A stretch of DNA of 64,000 nucleotides from Bosea vestrisii (GTDB lineage Bacteria > Pseudomonadota > Alphaproteobacteria > Rhizobiales > Beijerinckiaceae): positions 3,703,001-3,767,000 of the forward strand of contig NZ_CP126307.1 of NCBI RefSeq assembly GCF_030144325.1, in the 5' to 3' direction. A model generated the notes under the pieces. The model was not told the DNA's origin. It saw only the letters and a program-made list of their open reading frames with translations, and searched no databases. Of this stretch, positions 9,780-19,120 are shown in pieces. The first letter of the stretch is position 1. The number at the start of each line of letters is the position of its first letter. The position numbers and the translations under genes were made by a program.

Positions 9780-10539
9780 GACGGTCCTCATCCTCGGCGG
9801 CACCAGCGAAGCGGCTGCACTCGATCAGCTCCTGGCTGAACAGGCACCCGAGATTCGCGCCGTGATCTCGCTCGCAGGTCATACCTCCGACCCGCGCCCT
9901 CTGTCCTTGCCGACCCGCACCGGCGGTTTCGGCGGCATCGCCGGTCTCAGGCAATATCTCCTCGACGAGGGCGTCGTCGCCGTCATCGACGCGACCCACC
10001 CCTTCGCCGCGATCATGCCTTATCATGCCGAAGCGGCGTGCAAGGCGGAAGGCGTGCCGCTGCTGGCGATCAGGCGCGAATCCTGGAAGCCGCAGAACGG
10101 CGATCGCTGGAAATGCGTGCCCGACATCGACGCTGCCGTCGAGGCGCTCGGCGACGAACGGCGCCGGGTCTTCCTGACCATCGGCCGGCTCGAACTGCCT
10201 CACTTTTTCGCCGCCCCGCAGCACGAATATCTGATCCGCGTGATCGAGCCGGTCGGCGATCTGCCTTTGCCGCATGCCAAGGTCCTGCAGCAGCGCGGGC
10301 CGTTCGAGGCCGATGCCGAAGAGAAGCTGATGCGGGAGGAAGGCACCGAGGTCCTCGTCAGCAAGAACGCCGGCGGACCGATGACGCTCGGCAAGCTGGT
10401 TGCGGCGCGTCGGCTCGGGCTTCCGGTGGTGATGGTCGAGCGGCCGCCCAAGCCGGAGGTCGAGACTGTCGAGCATATCGATCAGGTCCTGCCCTGGCTG
10501 GTGACGCAGGGGCTCTTCGTCACCGAGCGCGGCGTATAG
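9778..10539 (+). CDS. cobK: precorrin-6A reductase
   Basis: NADPH-dependent reduction of precorrin-6A to precorrin-6B (dihydro). The start MTVLILGGTSEAAAL is the expected family N-terminus, so I chose ATG 9778 over an upstream start that would lie inside cobL. At 253 residues the length is normal. It is the only plus-strand gene in the middle of the island. Its start shares two bases with the cobL start, and its last 58 bases overlap the end of convergent cobJ, so its promoter must lie inside cobL. Confidence 0.93.
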   Translation: MTVLILGGTSEAAALDQLLAEQAPEIRAVISLAGHTSDPRPLSLPTRTGGFGGIAGLRQYLLDEGVVAVIDATHPFAAIMPYHAEAACKAEGVPLLAIRRESWKPQNGDRWKCVPDIDAAVEALGDERRRVFLTIGRLELPHFFAAPQHEYLIRVIEPVGDLPLPHAKVLQQRGPFEADAEEKLMREEGTEVLVSKNAGGPMTLGKLVAARRLGLPVVMVERPPKPEVETVEHIDQVLPWLVTQGLFVTERGV

Positions 10540-11273
10540 ACGATCGGGCTCTCGCCCTCGCGGGCGATCAATCGTGTCGCGCTGGCGCCAATCATCACCA
10601 AAGTCGCCATGTCGGCGCTCTCAGCTGCCGCAATGGCCTCGGCCAGCGTCAGGATGCGCAGGCTCTCGTCGGGGCGCCCGATGGCGCGGGCGAAGATCAC
10701 GGGCGTCTCGGCCGTACGGATCGTCGCCGCCAGCTCCAGCGTCTTGCCGAGCTGCCAAGGCCGCGCCTTCGAGATCGGGTTGTAGAGCGAGATCACGAAA
10801 TCGGCTGATAGCGCCGCGGTAAGCCGGGCGGTTACGACCTCCCAGGGCTTGAGATTGTCCGAGAGCGAGATCGCGCAGAAATCGCCGCCGAGCGGCGCAC
10901 CCGCCTTGGCCGCGGCCGCCAGCATGGCGGTGATACCGGGCTCGACGGTGATCTGAAGCTTGCGCCACGCAGGCGCACCCGCTTCAAGCGCCTCGAACAC
11001 CGCCGCGGCCATGGCGAAGACGCCGGGATCTCCGCCGGAAACGACCGCAACCGCCTTGCCTTCCGCCGCCAGCATCAGCGCATGCCGGGCGCGCTCGATC
11101 TCGACGCGGTTGTCGGAGGCATGCTTGGTCTGGCCCTCACGCGCCGGCACGCGATCGAGATAGGGACCGTAGCCGACGAGATCGCTGGCGGCCTCGAGCG
11201 CGGCCAACGCCGAGGGCGTGAGATAACGCGCCTCGCCGGGTCCGAGGCCGATGATGGCGAGCGAGCCGCTCAC
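10482..11273 (-). CDS. cobJ: precorrin-3B C17-methyltransferase
   Basis: SAM-dependent methylation at C-17 with ring contraction of precorrin-3B. The N-terminal LAIIGLGPGEARYLTPSAL, the SGGDPGVFAMA loop near residue 82 and VEPGITAMLAAA near residue 110 are tetrapyrrole-methylase and CobJ signatures. At 263 residues it is near the usual length. It is the last gene of the riboswitch-led operon, overlapping cobI by 4 bases and convergent with cobK. Confidence 0.95.
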   Translation of the reverse strand: MSGSLAIIGLGPGEARYLTPSALAALEAASDLVGYGPYLDRVPAREGQTKHASDNRVEIERARHALMLAAEGKAVAVVSGGDPGVFAMAAAVFEALEAGAPAWRKLQITVEPGITAMLAAAAKAGAPLGGDFCAISLSDNLKPWEVVTARLTAALSADFVISLYNPISKARPWQLGKTLELAATIRTAETPVIFARAIGRPDESLRILTLAEAIAAAESADMATLVMIGASATRLIAREGESPIVYTPRSVTKSPCVTSQGRT

Positions 11274-12022
11274 AACCGACGCCCTTCGCCGGGGACGAGG
11301 ATCATCGAGAAATAGGGCGCCTCGTCATCGGGCTTCTCGGCAAGGCGGGTCACCACCTGCCCGGCCATGGTGGCGCGCTCGACATAGATGGCGCGGTTGA
11401 ACAGCCCTGCCGCCTGCAGCGCGCGGCGCACCTTGGGCAGGTTGCGGCCGAGCTTCATGATCACGGCTGCGTCGGTATCCGCTAGGCGGCGCGTCAATTC
11501 GCCCTCGGCGAGCGTGCCCGGCACCACCGTCATCACATCGTCGCCCCAGCTGATCGGGGCCTCGGCGCGGGCCCAGGCGCCGGCCATGCCGGTAACGCCC
11601 GGCACCACCTCGGTCGGGAAGCGATGGGCGAGGCGGCGCCACAGATGCATGAAGGAGCCGTAGAAGAACGGATCGCCGTCGCAGAGCACGGCGACGCTGC
11701 GGCCGGCCGCCATCTCGCCGGCGAGCTGCTCGGCGGCTTCGTCGTAGAAGGCGGCGATCGGGCCAGTATAGCCCTCGTCTTCGACTGGCACCTCGATCGT
11801 CACCGGGAAGGCGAGCTCGATCTCGCGGGCCGGATCCGGCGCGATGATCGCATCGGCCGTGACACGGGCATTGCCACGCCGGCCGCGCTTGCAGAAGTGA
11901 ACCAGCCGGTCCGTCTTCAGGATGATGTCGCGAGCGCGCACGGTCATGTAGTCGGGATCGCCGGGGCCGAGGCCGACGCCGTAGAGCAGGGTGCGGGGCG
12001 CTTCGTTGCTCACGCCGCTCAC
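11270..12022 (-). CDS. cobI: precorrin-2 C20-methyltransferase
   Basis: SAM-dependent methylation of precorrin-2 at C-20, giving precorrin-3A. Signatures are LLYGVGLGPGDPDYMTVRA at the N-terminus and VVPGVTGMAGAWARAEAP in the middle. The GTG at 12022 overlaps the cobH TGA (GTGA), matching the coupling style of this operon; a second in-frame GTG at 12013 is possible. The open frame continues upstream to 12424, but that part is only antiphase sequence of cobH. About 250 residues, normal length. Confidence 0.94.
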   Translation of the reverse strand: MSGVSNEAPRTLLYGVGLGPGDPDYMTVRARDIILKTDRLVHFCKRGRRGNARVTADAIIAPDPAREIELAFPVTIEVPVEDEGYTGPIAAFYDEAAEQLAGEMAAGRSVAVLCDGDPFFYGSFMHLWRRLAHRFPTEVVPGVTGMAGAWARAEAPISWGDDVMTVVPGTLAEGELTRRLADTDAAVIMKLGRNLPKVRRALQAAGLFNRAIYVERATMAGQVVTRLAEKPDDEAPYFSMILVPGEGRRL

Positions 12023-12651
12023 TCCTTCACCTGCGCCAGCGCATTGACGGCCGCCGCCGCCATGGCTGAGCCGCCGCGCCGTCCATGCACGACGAGGAAG
12101 GGCACGCGGCCGTCCTGCGCCAGTGCTTCCTTCGATTCCGCCGCGCCGACGAAGCCAACGGGAATGCCGATCACGGCGGCCGGCTTCGGCGCGCCCTCGT
12201 CGAGCATGTCGAGCAGGCGGAACAGCGAGGTTGGCGCGTTGCCGATGACGACGACGGAGCCGGCAAGGTGCGGGCGCCACAGCTCCATCGCCGCGGCCGA
12301 GCGCGTAGTACCCATCCCTTCGGCGAGCTTCGGCACGGACGGATCGGGAAGCGTGCAGACCACCTCGTTCTTCGCCGGCAGGCGCGCGCGGGTGATGCCG
12401 TCGGCAACCATGCGCGCATCGCACAGGATCGGCGCGCCATCAGCCAGCGCCGCCGCGGCGGCCTCGGCGAAATCCGGCGACATCACCACGTCCCTGGGCA
12501 GGTCGGTCATGCCGCAGGCGTGAATCATCCTGACCACCACGCGCTCGGCTGTGCCTTCGAAGCGCGACAGGTCGGATTCGGCCCGGATGATGGCGAAGGA
12601 GCGCTCATAGATCGCGGCTCCGTCGCGGATATAGGCGTGACGCGTGTTCAA
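12019..12651 (-). CDS. cobH: precorrin-8X methylmutase
   Basis: Moves the methyl group from C-11 to C-12 of precorrin-8X to give hydrogenobyrinic acid. The catalytic histidine is visible in MIHACGM at about residue 44. Further family blocks are ILCDARMVADGI and VIGIPVGFVGAAESK. The length of 210 residues is normal. It lies 17 bases after cobG and overlaps cobI by 4 bases. Confidence 0.97.
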   Translation of the reverse strand: MNTRHAYIRDGAAIYERSFAIIRAESDLSRFEGTAERVVVRMIHACGMTDLPRDVVMSPDFAEAAAAALADGAPILCDARMVADGITRARLPAKNEVVCTLPDPSVPKLAEGMGTTRSAAAMELWRPHLAGSVVVIGNAPTSLFRLLDMLDEGAPKPAAVIGIPVGFVGAAESKEALAQDGRVPFLVVHGRRGGSAMAAAAVNALAQVKE

Positions 12652-12668
12652 ACTCGAAAGACCTGCTT

Positions 12669-13952
12669 CTAGTGGCGCGCCACTTCCAGGCGCGCGCGGA
12701 TGTCCTGACCCGGTTCGAGGCGGCGCACAAGTTCTCCCAGCGAAAGATGGGCGATGGCAGCATCACGGGCGCCGCCCGCGACGATCACGTCGTAGCGCCC
12801 GTCGCGGCCGACCAGCGTGAGACCGGCACTGCCGGAATGCGCGCAGGACTTGGTGCAGCCGGAAACGTGCAGCGAAAGCCCACCCGTCAACAGCGGCGCA
12901 AGCGTGCCCGCCAGTACAGCGGCATCGGCCTGCGCCGGCGCCTCGCCGCGTGCGCAGGCCGGGGCACCGGCGCAGGCCGAGACCGAAAGGCGCGGGTCGT
13001 CCAGCTCGACGACGAGGCCCTCGCTTCGAAGCGTGTCGTATAGAGTGTTCGCCGTGTCAGCCGGGAGGCCGCAGAAGGCGAGGCCGCGCCAGGGCGACAA
13101 TCTGATCTCGCGAACGCCGGCATCGCGGCCGAGTGCGCCAAGCCGGTGCAAGCCGTCCGCATCCGTCCGGCCGAAGGGCAATCCGGCCAGCACGGCGAAC
13201 CGGCTATCCCGTTCGGCAATGCGGCCGACGGGAACGGCTTTTGGCCGAGCTATCGGCGCCGTCGTCGGCATCAGCCCGCACGAAGCGGCCAGGGTGGCCA
13301 ACTCATCCGGATCGAGATCGCTCATCCGGCGGATTCGGTCGGAGCTTCGACAGCTCGCAGCGACAAAGCTGCCGAGCAACCGCGCCGTGAGCGCCGGCAC
13401 CCCATCCGGCGCAACCGGTCCGAACCAGAGGTCGCCTGGCAACCCGAATGCGACCATCTCTGCCGCGACGGCGCGCAGTCTGAGATCGCTAGCGAAGCCA
13501 TCGAGCGCCAGAGCCCCGCCGCCATCCACGGCGATCGAGAATTTTGCCGGCAGGCCGGCGACTCTGCGCCCTGAATGCTCGACAGCCGCAGCCAGTGCGT
13601 TGGTGTCGATCAGCTCGTCCGCCGCCCGGCCGGCAAGCGGCGAGGCGAGCGTGAGCCGGTTCGGACCGTCGCCATCGGCCTCATCGACGAGGCCTGCCGC
13701 CAGCAGATCATCGACCAGCGCCGGATGCGCCTCCTCGCGGATGCCGCGCAGCTGCAGATTGCCGCGGCCGGATATCTCGATCTGGCCGTTGCCGTGGCGA
13801 CTGGCGAGTTCGGCGATATGAACGAGCTGGTCAGGCGTCAGCGCATTGCGCGGCGGATGCAGGCGCACGAGCAAACCGTCGCCGGTCAGCATCGGTCGCA
13901 AGGTGCCCGGGCACCAGCCGCGCCGCATCGTCTCGCGGGCCGGGGCGCTCAT
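12669..13952 (-). CDS. cobG: precorrin-3B synthase
   Basis: Oxygen-dependent hydroxylation and lactone formation on precorrin-3A, the step that marks the aerobic B12 route. The protein resembles sulfite/nitrite reductases. The iron-sulfur/siroheme-type cysteines are visible as CAGAPAC and CTKSCAHSG in the C-terminal third, and a ferredoxin-like half near residues 20-70 contains IEISGRGNLQLRGI. The ATG at 13952 overlaps the cobN stop (ATGA). The open frame extends to 14105, but the extra residues are not family-like. 427 residues. Confidence 0.95.
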   Translation of the reverse strand: MSAPARETMRRGWCPGTLRPMLTGDGLLVRLHPPRNALTPDQLVHIAELASRHGNGQIEISGRGNLQLRGIREEAHPALVDDLLAAGLVDEADGDGPNRLTLASPLAGRAADELIDTNALAAAVEHSGRRVAGLPAKFSIAVDGGGALALDGFASDLRLRAVAAEMVAFGLPGDLWFGPVAPDGVPALTARLLGSFVAASCRSSDRIRRMSDLDPDELATLAASCGLMPTTAPIARPKAVPVGRIAERDSRFAVLAGLPFGRTDADGLHRLGALGRDAGVREIRLSPWRGLAFCGLPADTANTLYDTLRSEGLVVELDDPRLSVSACAGAPACARGEAPAQADAAVLAGTLAPLLTGGLSLHVSGCTKSCAHSGSAGLTLVGRDGRYDVIVAGGARDAAIAHLSLGELVRRLEPGQDIRARLEVARH

Positions 13953-16900
13953 TCGGCAGCCTCCTTTCCGGAGAGCATCGCCGCCGAGTTGGATCGGCTC
14001 TTCCAGAGCCCGCGTTTCTGCGCCCCGGCGAGGCGGGAGCGGATCGAGGCGGCGGCCGGCGCATTCACCTTTTCCAGCGCCTGCCAGATGGCTGGATCGC
14101 CGCAATAGGCCTGGAAGACAGCGTCGAACAGGCCGTCCGAGACGGCATCTGTAGCAGCCGCATAGACGAAGAGCGCATCGATCGCCTCCGCCAGCTCAGC
14201 CGCGCCGCGCCAGCCATGGGCGAGATGGCTCGCGATCCATTGGGGATGGCAGAGCCGGCCATGGACGATGCGCGAGACGTCCTCGGCCAGCGTGCGAGCC
14301 CTCGGCTTTTCGGGGTCGGAGGTATCGAGGCTGTAGAGCGCCGCCTTGCCGCCTTCAGCCTGCACCGCCGCAACGAAGCCGCCGATCACATCGGCGGCGC
14401 TGGTCGCTTCGAGGATGTCGCGCCCGGCCGTGTCGCTGACATGGACGAAGGCCTGAGCCTCGGCGACGCGGACGGCGAAGCTTTCATCGGGCAACGCAGC
14501 ACCGTCCGGCCCGCCATAGGCATGGCTGGTGGCGGCAAGATAGGCGTCGCCGAGCTCGGCGCGCGCCTGCCAGTCGCCATCGAGCGCTCGGTCGGCCATG
14601 GCAGCGCCATAGCGCCCGGGTGCGGCGCCGAAGATGCGGGCGCCTGTCTCGCCGCGGCGGTGGGCGGCCGCCGGCTCGTTCCACTCGTCCGGTTCGTCGA
14701 GCGCGGCGACGGCGCGCGCGGCTGAATCGAGCAGTGCGATCTGCGCCGGAAAGGTGTCGCGGAAGGCGCCGGAGATGCGGATGGTGACGTCGGCGCGTGG
14801 CGCGGCGAGCTTGGCCTGCGGGATGACCGAGAAGCCCGTGACGCGGGTCGAGCCATGATCCCAAAGCGGTTCGACCCCCATCAGGTGCAGGGCGTGGGCG
14901 ATGTCCTCGCCGCCCGAGCGCAGCGTCGGCGAGGCCCAGAGGTCCATCACAATCCGGCGTGGATAGTCGCCCTCGTCCTGGAGATGCCTAGCGATGACGG
15001 CCTCGGCCGCCCTGGCACCGAGCTTGGCGGCCGAGCGGGTCGGCAAGGCGCGCGGATCGAGTGTCGAGAGATTGCGCCCGCTCGGCAGCACGTCGGGCCG
15101 GCCGCGATGCGGCGCGCCGGCCGGGCCGGGCGGCACGAAGCCGGCATCGAGCGCCTTCAGCAGGTTGCGGCGCTCGTTCTCGGCGGAGGCTGGGTCGGCC
15201 TCGGAGGAGCCGAAGACATGCAGCCCGTCGCGAAAAGCGGTCTCGGCGAGGTCGCAGAGATGGGCGTCGAGCGCGGCGAGCGCGCTCGACATGTCCTGAT
15301 CGGGCGTGACGCCGCTGGCTGCGGCGAGGCCGCTCGCCTGTGCCCGCTCGAGAATCTCGCGTGCGACCAGTTCGGCCCGGCGCGGATCGAGCACCTGCGC
15401 CTGCGAATACTCCTCCACGAGATCGCGTAGCAGCGCCGCCTCGCCGGCGGCGTCATGGCTCGCCAGCGGCGGCGGCAGATGGCCGAGCGTCAGGGCCGAG
15501 AGCCGGCGCTTGGCCGGCGCGGCCTCGCCGGGGTCGTCGACGACATAGGGGTAGATCAGTGGCAGAGCGCCGATCGCGAGCCGCGGCCAGCAGGCAGCCG
15601 AGAGCGCCACCGCCTTGCCGGGCAGCCATTCGGTCGTGCCATGCGTGCCGAGATGGATCAGCGCATCGGTGCGCAGCACCTCGCGCAGGCCGAGATAGAA
15701 GGCGAGATAGGCATGGCCCGGCGGCGCGTCGGGATCGTGATAGCGCGCCTTGCGATCGGGCGAGGCGTCGCGCGGCGGCTGCAGGGCGATGGCGAGCTTG
15801 CCGAAGCGCACGAGCCGGAAGTGGAAGAACTCGCCGTCGCAGGCGGGGTCGGCTTCGGGTTGGCCGTGGCTCGCGAGCAGGGTTTCGCGCGCGTCAGCCG
15901 GGATGGCGGCGAGCCAGGCGCGGTAGCTGGCGACCGGGACGGCGAAGTTGGCGGGACCGTCGATGAGGGCCTGCATGACGCCCGCGCCGCTTGGCTTGGC
16001 GTTGTCAGATGCAGCGGGACCGACATCATAGCCCGCCTCGTCCAGCAACTCCCGGATCGCCAGCGCGCTCGCCGGCGTGTCGAGGCCGACGGCGAAGCCG
16101 GCGCGGCCGCCGCGGGCCGGATAGTCCGACATCACCAGCGCAAGCCGGCGCTCGGCCCGTGCCTTGCGGCCGAGCGCGACCCAGTTCGCGGCAAGATCGG
16201 CGAGCGCGGCGATACCGTCTACATCGGGCGTCAATCGCCGCAGCCCCAGGCCCGTTGCCGGATCGGCGATCTCGTCCTTGAAAGCGACAGGGATCGCGCC
16301 GAGTCGGCCGTCGAACTCCGGCAGAGCCGCTTGCATGGCAAGGTCAGCGGCCGATAGCCCGCGCGGCGATTCCGCCCAGGCTTCGCGGGCGCTGCCGACG
16401 GGCACGGCCTGCAGGATCGGGCAGTTGGCCGCATCGAGCACGAAGCCGTCGCCATCGCGAGCCGAGAAGGCGGTGGTGGTGACGATCAGCGCTGGCTTGC
16501 GTGTCGCAATCAGGGCGGCGAGCTCGCTGGCGACGCTTTCGTCCTTGAGACTGGTCAGCGCGAGCGGCAGGGGAGCGAGGCCACGCCCGGCAAGGGCCGC
16601 CGCGATCGCCTCGACCATCGCCGTGTCGCCGGCGGCGACGCCGGAGCGGTAGACGAGGATCGGGACGAGCGGTGCGTCTACCGGCAGGGCGGCGAGCGCC
16701 TCGCGCCAGGGCACAGGTGTAGCGTTCGTTCCGAGGGCGAAGAGTGTGGGGAGTAGGACAGGGACGAGATCGCGCTGACCCTCATCCCCCTGCCGGGACC
16801 TTCTCCCCCGAGGGGAGAAGGAGACGGAGGCGGCCGCTTCGCCTTTCGCTAGCTCACCCTTCTCCCCTCGGGAGAGAAGGTGGCCAGGCGAAGCCGGGTC

Positions 16901-17595
16901 GGATGAGGGCAGCGCTGCAAGATAACCGCCCACCCGCCGGAGCAGCCGCCGCATGTTCTGCGCACCGCCACCCGCATGGAAATAGCCGAGCAGGTCAGCC
17001 GCGAACGCGGGCGGCATCGTACCATAGCCGGCGAGCCGCTCATCCTCGCGGTCGTCGCCGGGCAGTACCACCAGCGCCACGCCGTGCTGCCGGCAGGCGC
17101 TGGCGATCTGCTCGACTCCGTAGCGGAGATAGTCGAGCCCGCCGAGGCAGCGCAGCAATACGAAGCGCGAGCCGGCAAGCGTCTTCTCGATCAGCAGGTC
17201 GATCGAGAGTGGGTGCCTGAAGCGCCGGAGCGGCACGAGGCGAAGCGCAAAGCCTTCACCGTCGTGCCCGGCCTTGTGGCGCGGGAACCCCTCCCCCTCG
17301 TGGGGAGGGGTAGGGGTAGGGGGCGACCGACCGGGCGAGCGCTCGCCAAGCTGAACGCCCCCATCCCCATACCCTTCCCCACGAGGGGGAAGGGAGGCGC
17401 CTGCGTCGGCAACCGCTCGCCTGACGAAGACGTGGATGGTCGGGACAGGCCCGACCATGACGAATAGGCCGCCGCCAGGGCCGAGAGGTCGCTGTCGCTG
17501 AAGGAAAGGACGACGAGGTCTCCTGGCGGCAGAGCGAGGTCGACGGCGTCTTCGCCGTCGTCGAGCCTCACCTCGCTGGTCGGGAGAAGGTGCAT
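13949..17595 (-). CDS. cobN: cobaltochelatase subunit CobN, with two repeat insertions and an apparent frameshift
   Basis: Large subunit of the ATP-dependent cobalt chelatase (CobN with CobS and CobT) that inserts Co2+ into hydrogenobyrinate diamide. The true start is ATG 17595, 4 bases after cobW: this frame reads MHLLPTSEVRLDDGEDAVDL then VVLSFSDSDLSALAAAY. A 204-base palindromic mosaic (17259-17462) interrupts it, and CobN resumes in another frame at LRLVPLRRFRHPLSIDLLIE. A second insert (16772-16915) adds about 48 residues in frame. Downstream the protein looks intact, with HLGTHGTTEWLPGK near the middle and a conserved C-terminus. Total about 1215 residues if one missing base is restored. 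ATG 17458 within the repeat would give a protein lacking the first 45 residues. Confidence 0.9.
16772..16915. repeat. 144-bp palindromic element inserted in frame in cobN
   Basis: The ends form a 15-base imperfect inverted repeat: GCGCTGACCCTCATCC on the left and GGATGAGGGCAGCGC on the right. Inside are two hairpins built on CCTTCTCCCC/GGGGAGAAGG. With these boundaries the element is exactly 48 codons. On the cobN strand it reads through as a Ser/Gly/Arg-rich stretch with no family counterpart. CobN-like sequence flanks it on both sides. Confidence 0.8.
17259..17462. repeat. nested palindromic repeat mosaic inside the cobN 5' region
   Basis: The outer ends are CCGTCGTGCCCGGCC (17259-17273) and a hairpin at 17437-17462 with arms ATGGTCGGG/CCCGACCAT. 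This outer unit reads like the common Hyphomicrobiales CGTCATGG-type repeat. Nested within are two hairpins of a second family, CCCCTCCCCCTCGTGGGG near 17288 and CCCTTCCCCACGAGGGGG near 17370. The second family recurs between genes at 36599-36729. The open frame changes from one phase to another inside this block. Confidence 0.8.
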
Positions 17596-17599
17596 CGCA

Positions 17600-18649
17600 T
17601 CAGCCTGCCAGCGCAGCCTCCACGGCGGCGCGGTCGAAGCCCTTGAGGCCGATCACCACGAGCCGGCCGTCGCGGGCCTCGTCGGCGCCCCAGGCGCGGT
17701 CGTAGTGATGGCCGACACGCCGGCCGACGCCCTGCACCACGAGCCGCATCGGCTTGCCGGGGATGCCGGCAAAACCCTTGAGGCGCAGCACACCCTCGGC
17801 TTCGGCCGCCTTGGCGACGCGGGCGACGAGCTCTTCCGGCGAGCCTGCCTGCGGCAGCGGCAGCGCGACGCTGTCGAAATCGTCATGGTCGTGGTCTTCG
17901 CCCTCGCCGTGGTGCGAGGGGCGTCCTGCGAGATCGGCCTCGGCCGCGGCCCCAAGGCCGATGATCAGCGCTGGCTCGACCTTGCCATTGATGGTCTCGA
18001 CCACCTTGATCGCCTTGGGCAGATGCTGGGCGATCTCGGCCTTGACCCGCTCGCGCCCGGCCGCGTCGAGGATATCGCTCTTGTTGAGCAGGATCAGGTC
18101 GGCACAGAGGATCTGGTCCTCGAACACCTCCTCCAGCGGATTGTCGTGGTCGACGGCCTGGTCCTGCGCCGCCTGCGCCTTCAGCGCTTCGGGATCGTCG
18201 GCGAACTGGCCCTCGGCCACCGCCGGTCCGTCGACCACGGCGATGACGCCGTCGACGGTGACTCTGCTGCGGATCGCCGGCCAGTTGAAGGCCTTGACCA
18301 GCGGCTTCGGCAGCGCAAGGCCCGAGGTCTCGATCAGGATGTGCTGCGGCGGATTCGGCCGGTTCAAAAGCTTCTCCAGCGCCGGCACGAAATCATCGGC
18401 GACGGTGCAGCAGATGCAGCCATTCGGCAGTTCGACGATGTCGTCCTGCGTGCAGCCTTCGATGCCGCAGCCGGCGATGAACGAGCCGTCGAAGCCGAGA
18501 TCGCCGAACTCGTTGACCAGCACGGCGAGGCGCTTGCCGCCGGCGTTCTCGAGCAGATGGCGAACGAGCGTGGTCTTACCGGCGCCGAGGAAGCCGGTGA
18601 TGATCGTGCACGGCACCTTGCCGAGCGCGGGGTTCTGCGGAGCGTTCAT
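17600..18649 (-). CDS. cobW: CobW-family GTPase / metal chaperone
   Basis: A G3E-type P-loop GTPase thought to deliver cobalt during cobalamin synthesis. It has the P-loop GFLGAGKTTL near residue 19, the metal-binding NGCICCTV (CxCC) motif near residue 73, NKSD for guanine recognition, and a histidine/aspartate-rich stretch (HHGEGEDHDHDD) before the C-terminal CobW domain. The ATG at 18649 overlaps the DUF1636 stop (ATGA). cobN starts 4 bases downstream. 349 residues, typical length. Confidence 0.95.
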   Translation of the reverse strand: MNAPQNPALGKVPCTIITGFLGAGKTTLVRHLLENAGGKRLAVLVNEFGDLGFDGSFIAGCGIEGCTQDDIVELPNGCICCTVADDFVPALEKLLNRPNPPQHILIETSGLALPKPLVKAFNWPAIRSRVTVDGVIAVVDGPAVAEGQFADDPEALKAQAAQDQAVDHDNPLEEVFEDQILCADLILLNKSDILDAAGRERVKAEIAQHLPKAIKVVETINGKVEPALIIGLGAAAEADLAGRPSHHGEGEDHDHDDFDSVALPLPQAGSPEELVARVAKAAEAEGVLRLKGFAGIPGKPMRLVVQGVGRRVGHHYDRAWGADEARDGRLVVIGLKGFDRAAVEAALAG

Positions 18650-19071
18650 TGATCTGATCCTTGCTGGCGCGGCAGAGGGGGCACGCGCGCGACCACGCCC
18701 TTGCGGAACGAGACGGGTCTTTCCTTCCAGGGAACGATGCCGTTGGCGCTGGCGGCAAAGCTTTCCGCCGCGCCGACGATCTCGTCGAGATGAAGACCGG
18801 CGTCGAGATCGCCGATCAGATAGGTCCATTTGCCGTCGGCCGCGAGCGCGATCGTGCAGGGCCGCTTGCAGACAGCCAGGCACTCGACCGGCACGACGGC
18901 GATGCCGCTGCCGGCCATGCGTTCGGAGAGCGCCGCCGCGAGCGCGATGCCGGGCTGGTCATAGCCTTCCGGCAGGTCCTCGCGCTGGCGCCGGCAGACG
19001 GTGCAGACATGGATCGTGCAGCCCGGCTCTTGCCGGGCTTCCGTCGCGAGGGCGAGATCGCCTTCGAGCAT
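18646..19071 (-). CDS. DUF1636-type cysteine-rich metal-binding protein
   Basis: A small protein of 141 residues with a ferredoxin/thioredoxin-like cysteine pattern: HVCTVCRR near residue 20 and VECLAVCKRPC near residue 62. Members of this family (DUF1636) commonly sit beside cobW or cobalt genes, and a metal or Fe-S role is supposed but unproven. The ATG at 19071 is chosen because the family-like sequence begins shortly after it; the open frame continues upstream without family features. It overlaps cobW by 4 bases. Confidence 0.85.
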   Translation of the reverse strand: MLEGDLALATEARQEPGCTIHVCTVCRRQREDLPEGYDQPGIALAAALSERMAGSGIAVVPVECLAVCKRPCTIALAADGKWTYLIGDLDAGLHLDEIVGAAESFAASANGIVPWKERPVSFRKGVVARVPPLPRQQGSDQ

Positions 19072-19120
19072 CAGAACGCCTCCTTGGCGGACGCGGCTTC
19101 CTAGAGAGCCGTGCGAGGCG

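Noticed and set aside
11270..12424. Extended 384-residue form of cobI
   Set aside because: The added N-terminus lies in antiphase to cobH and lacks family sequence. A GTG at 12022 overlapping the cobH stop is the fitting start.
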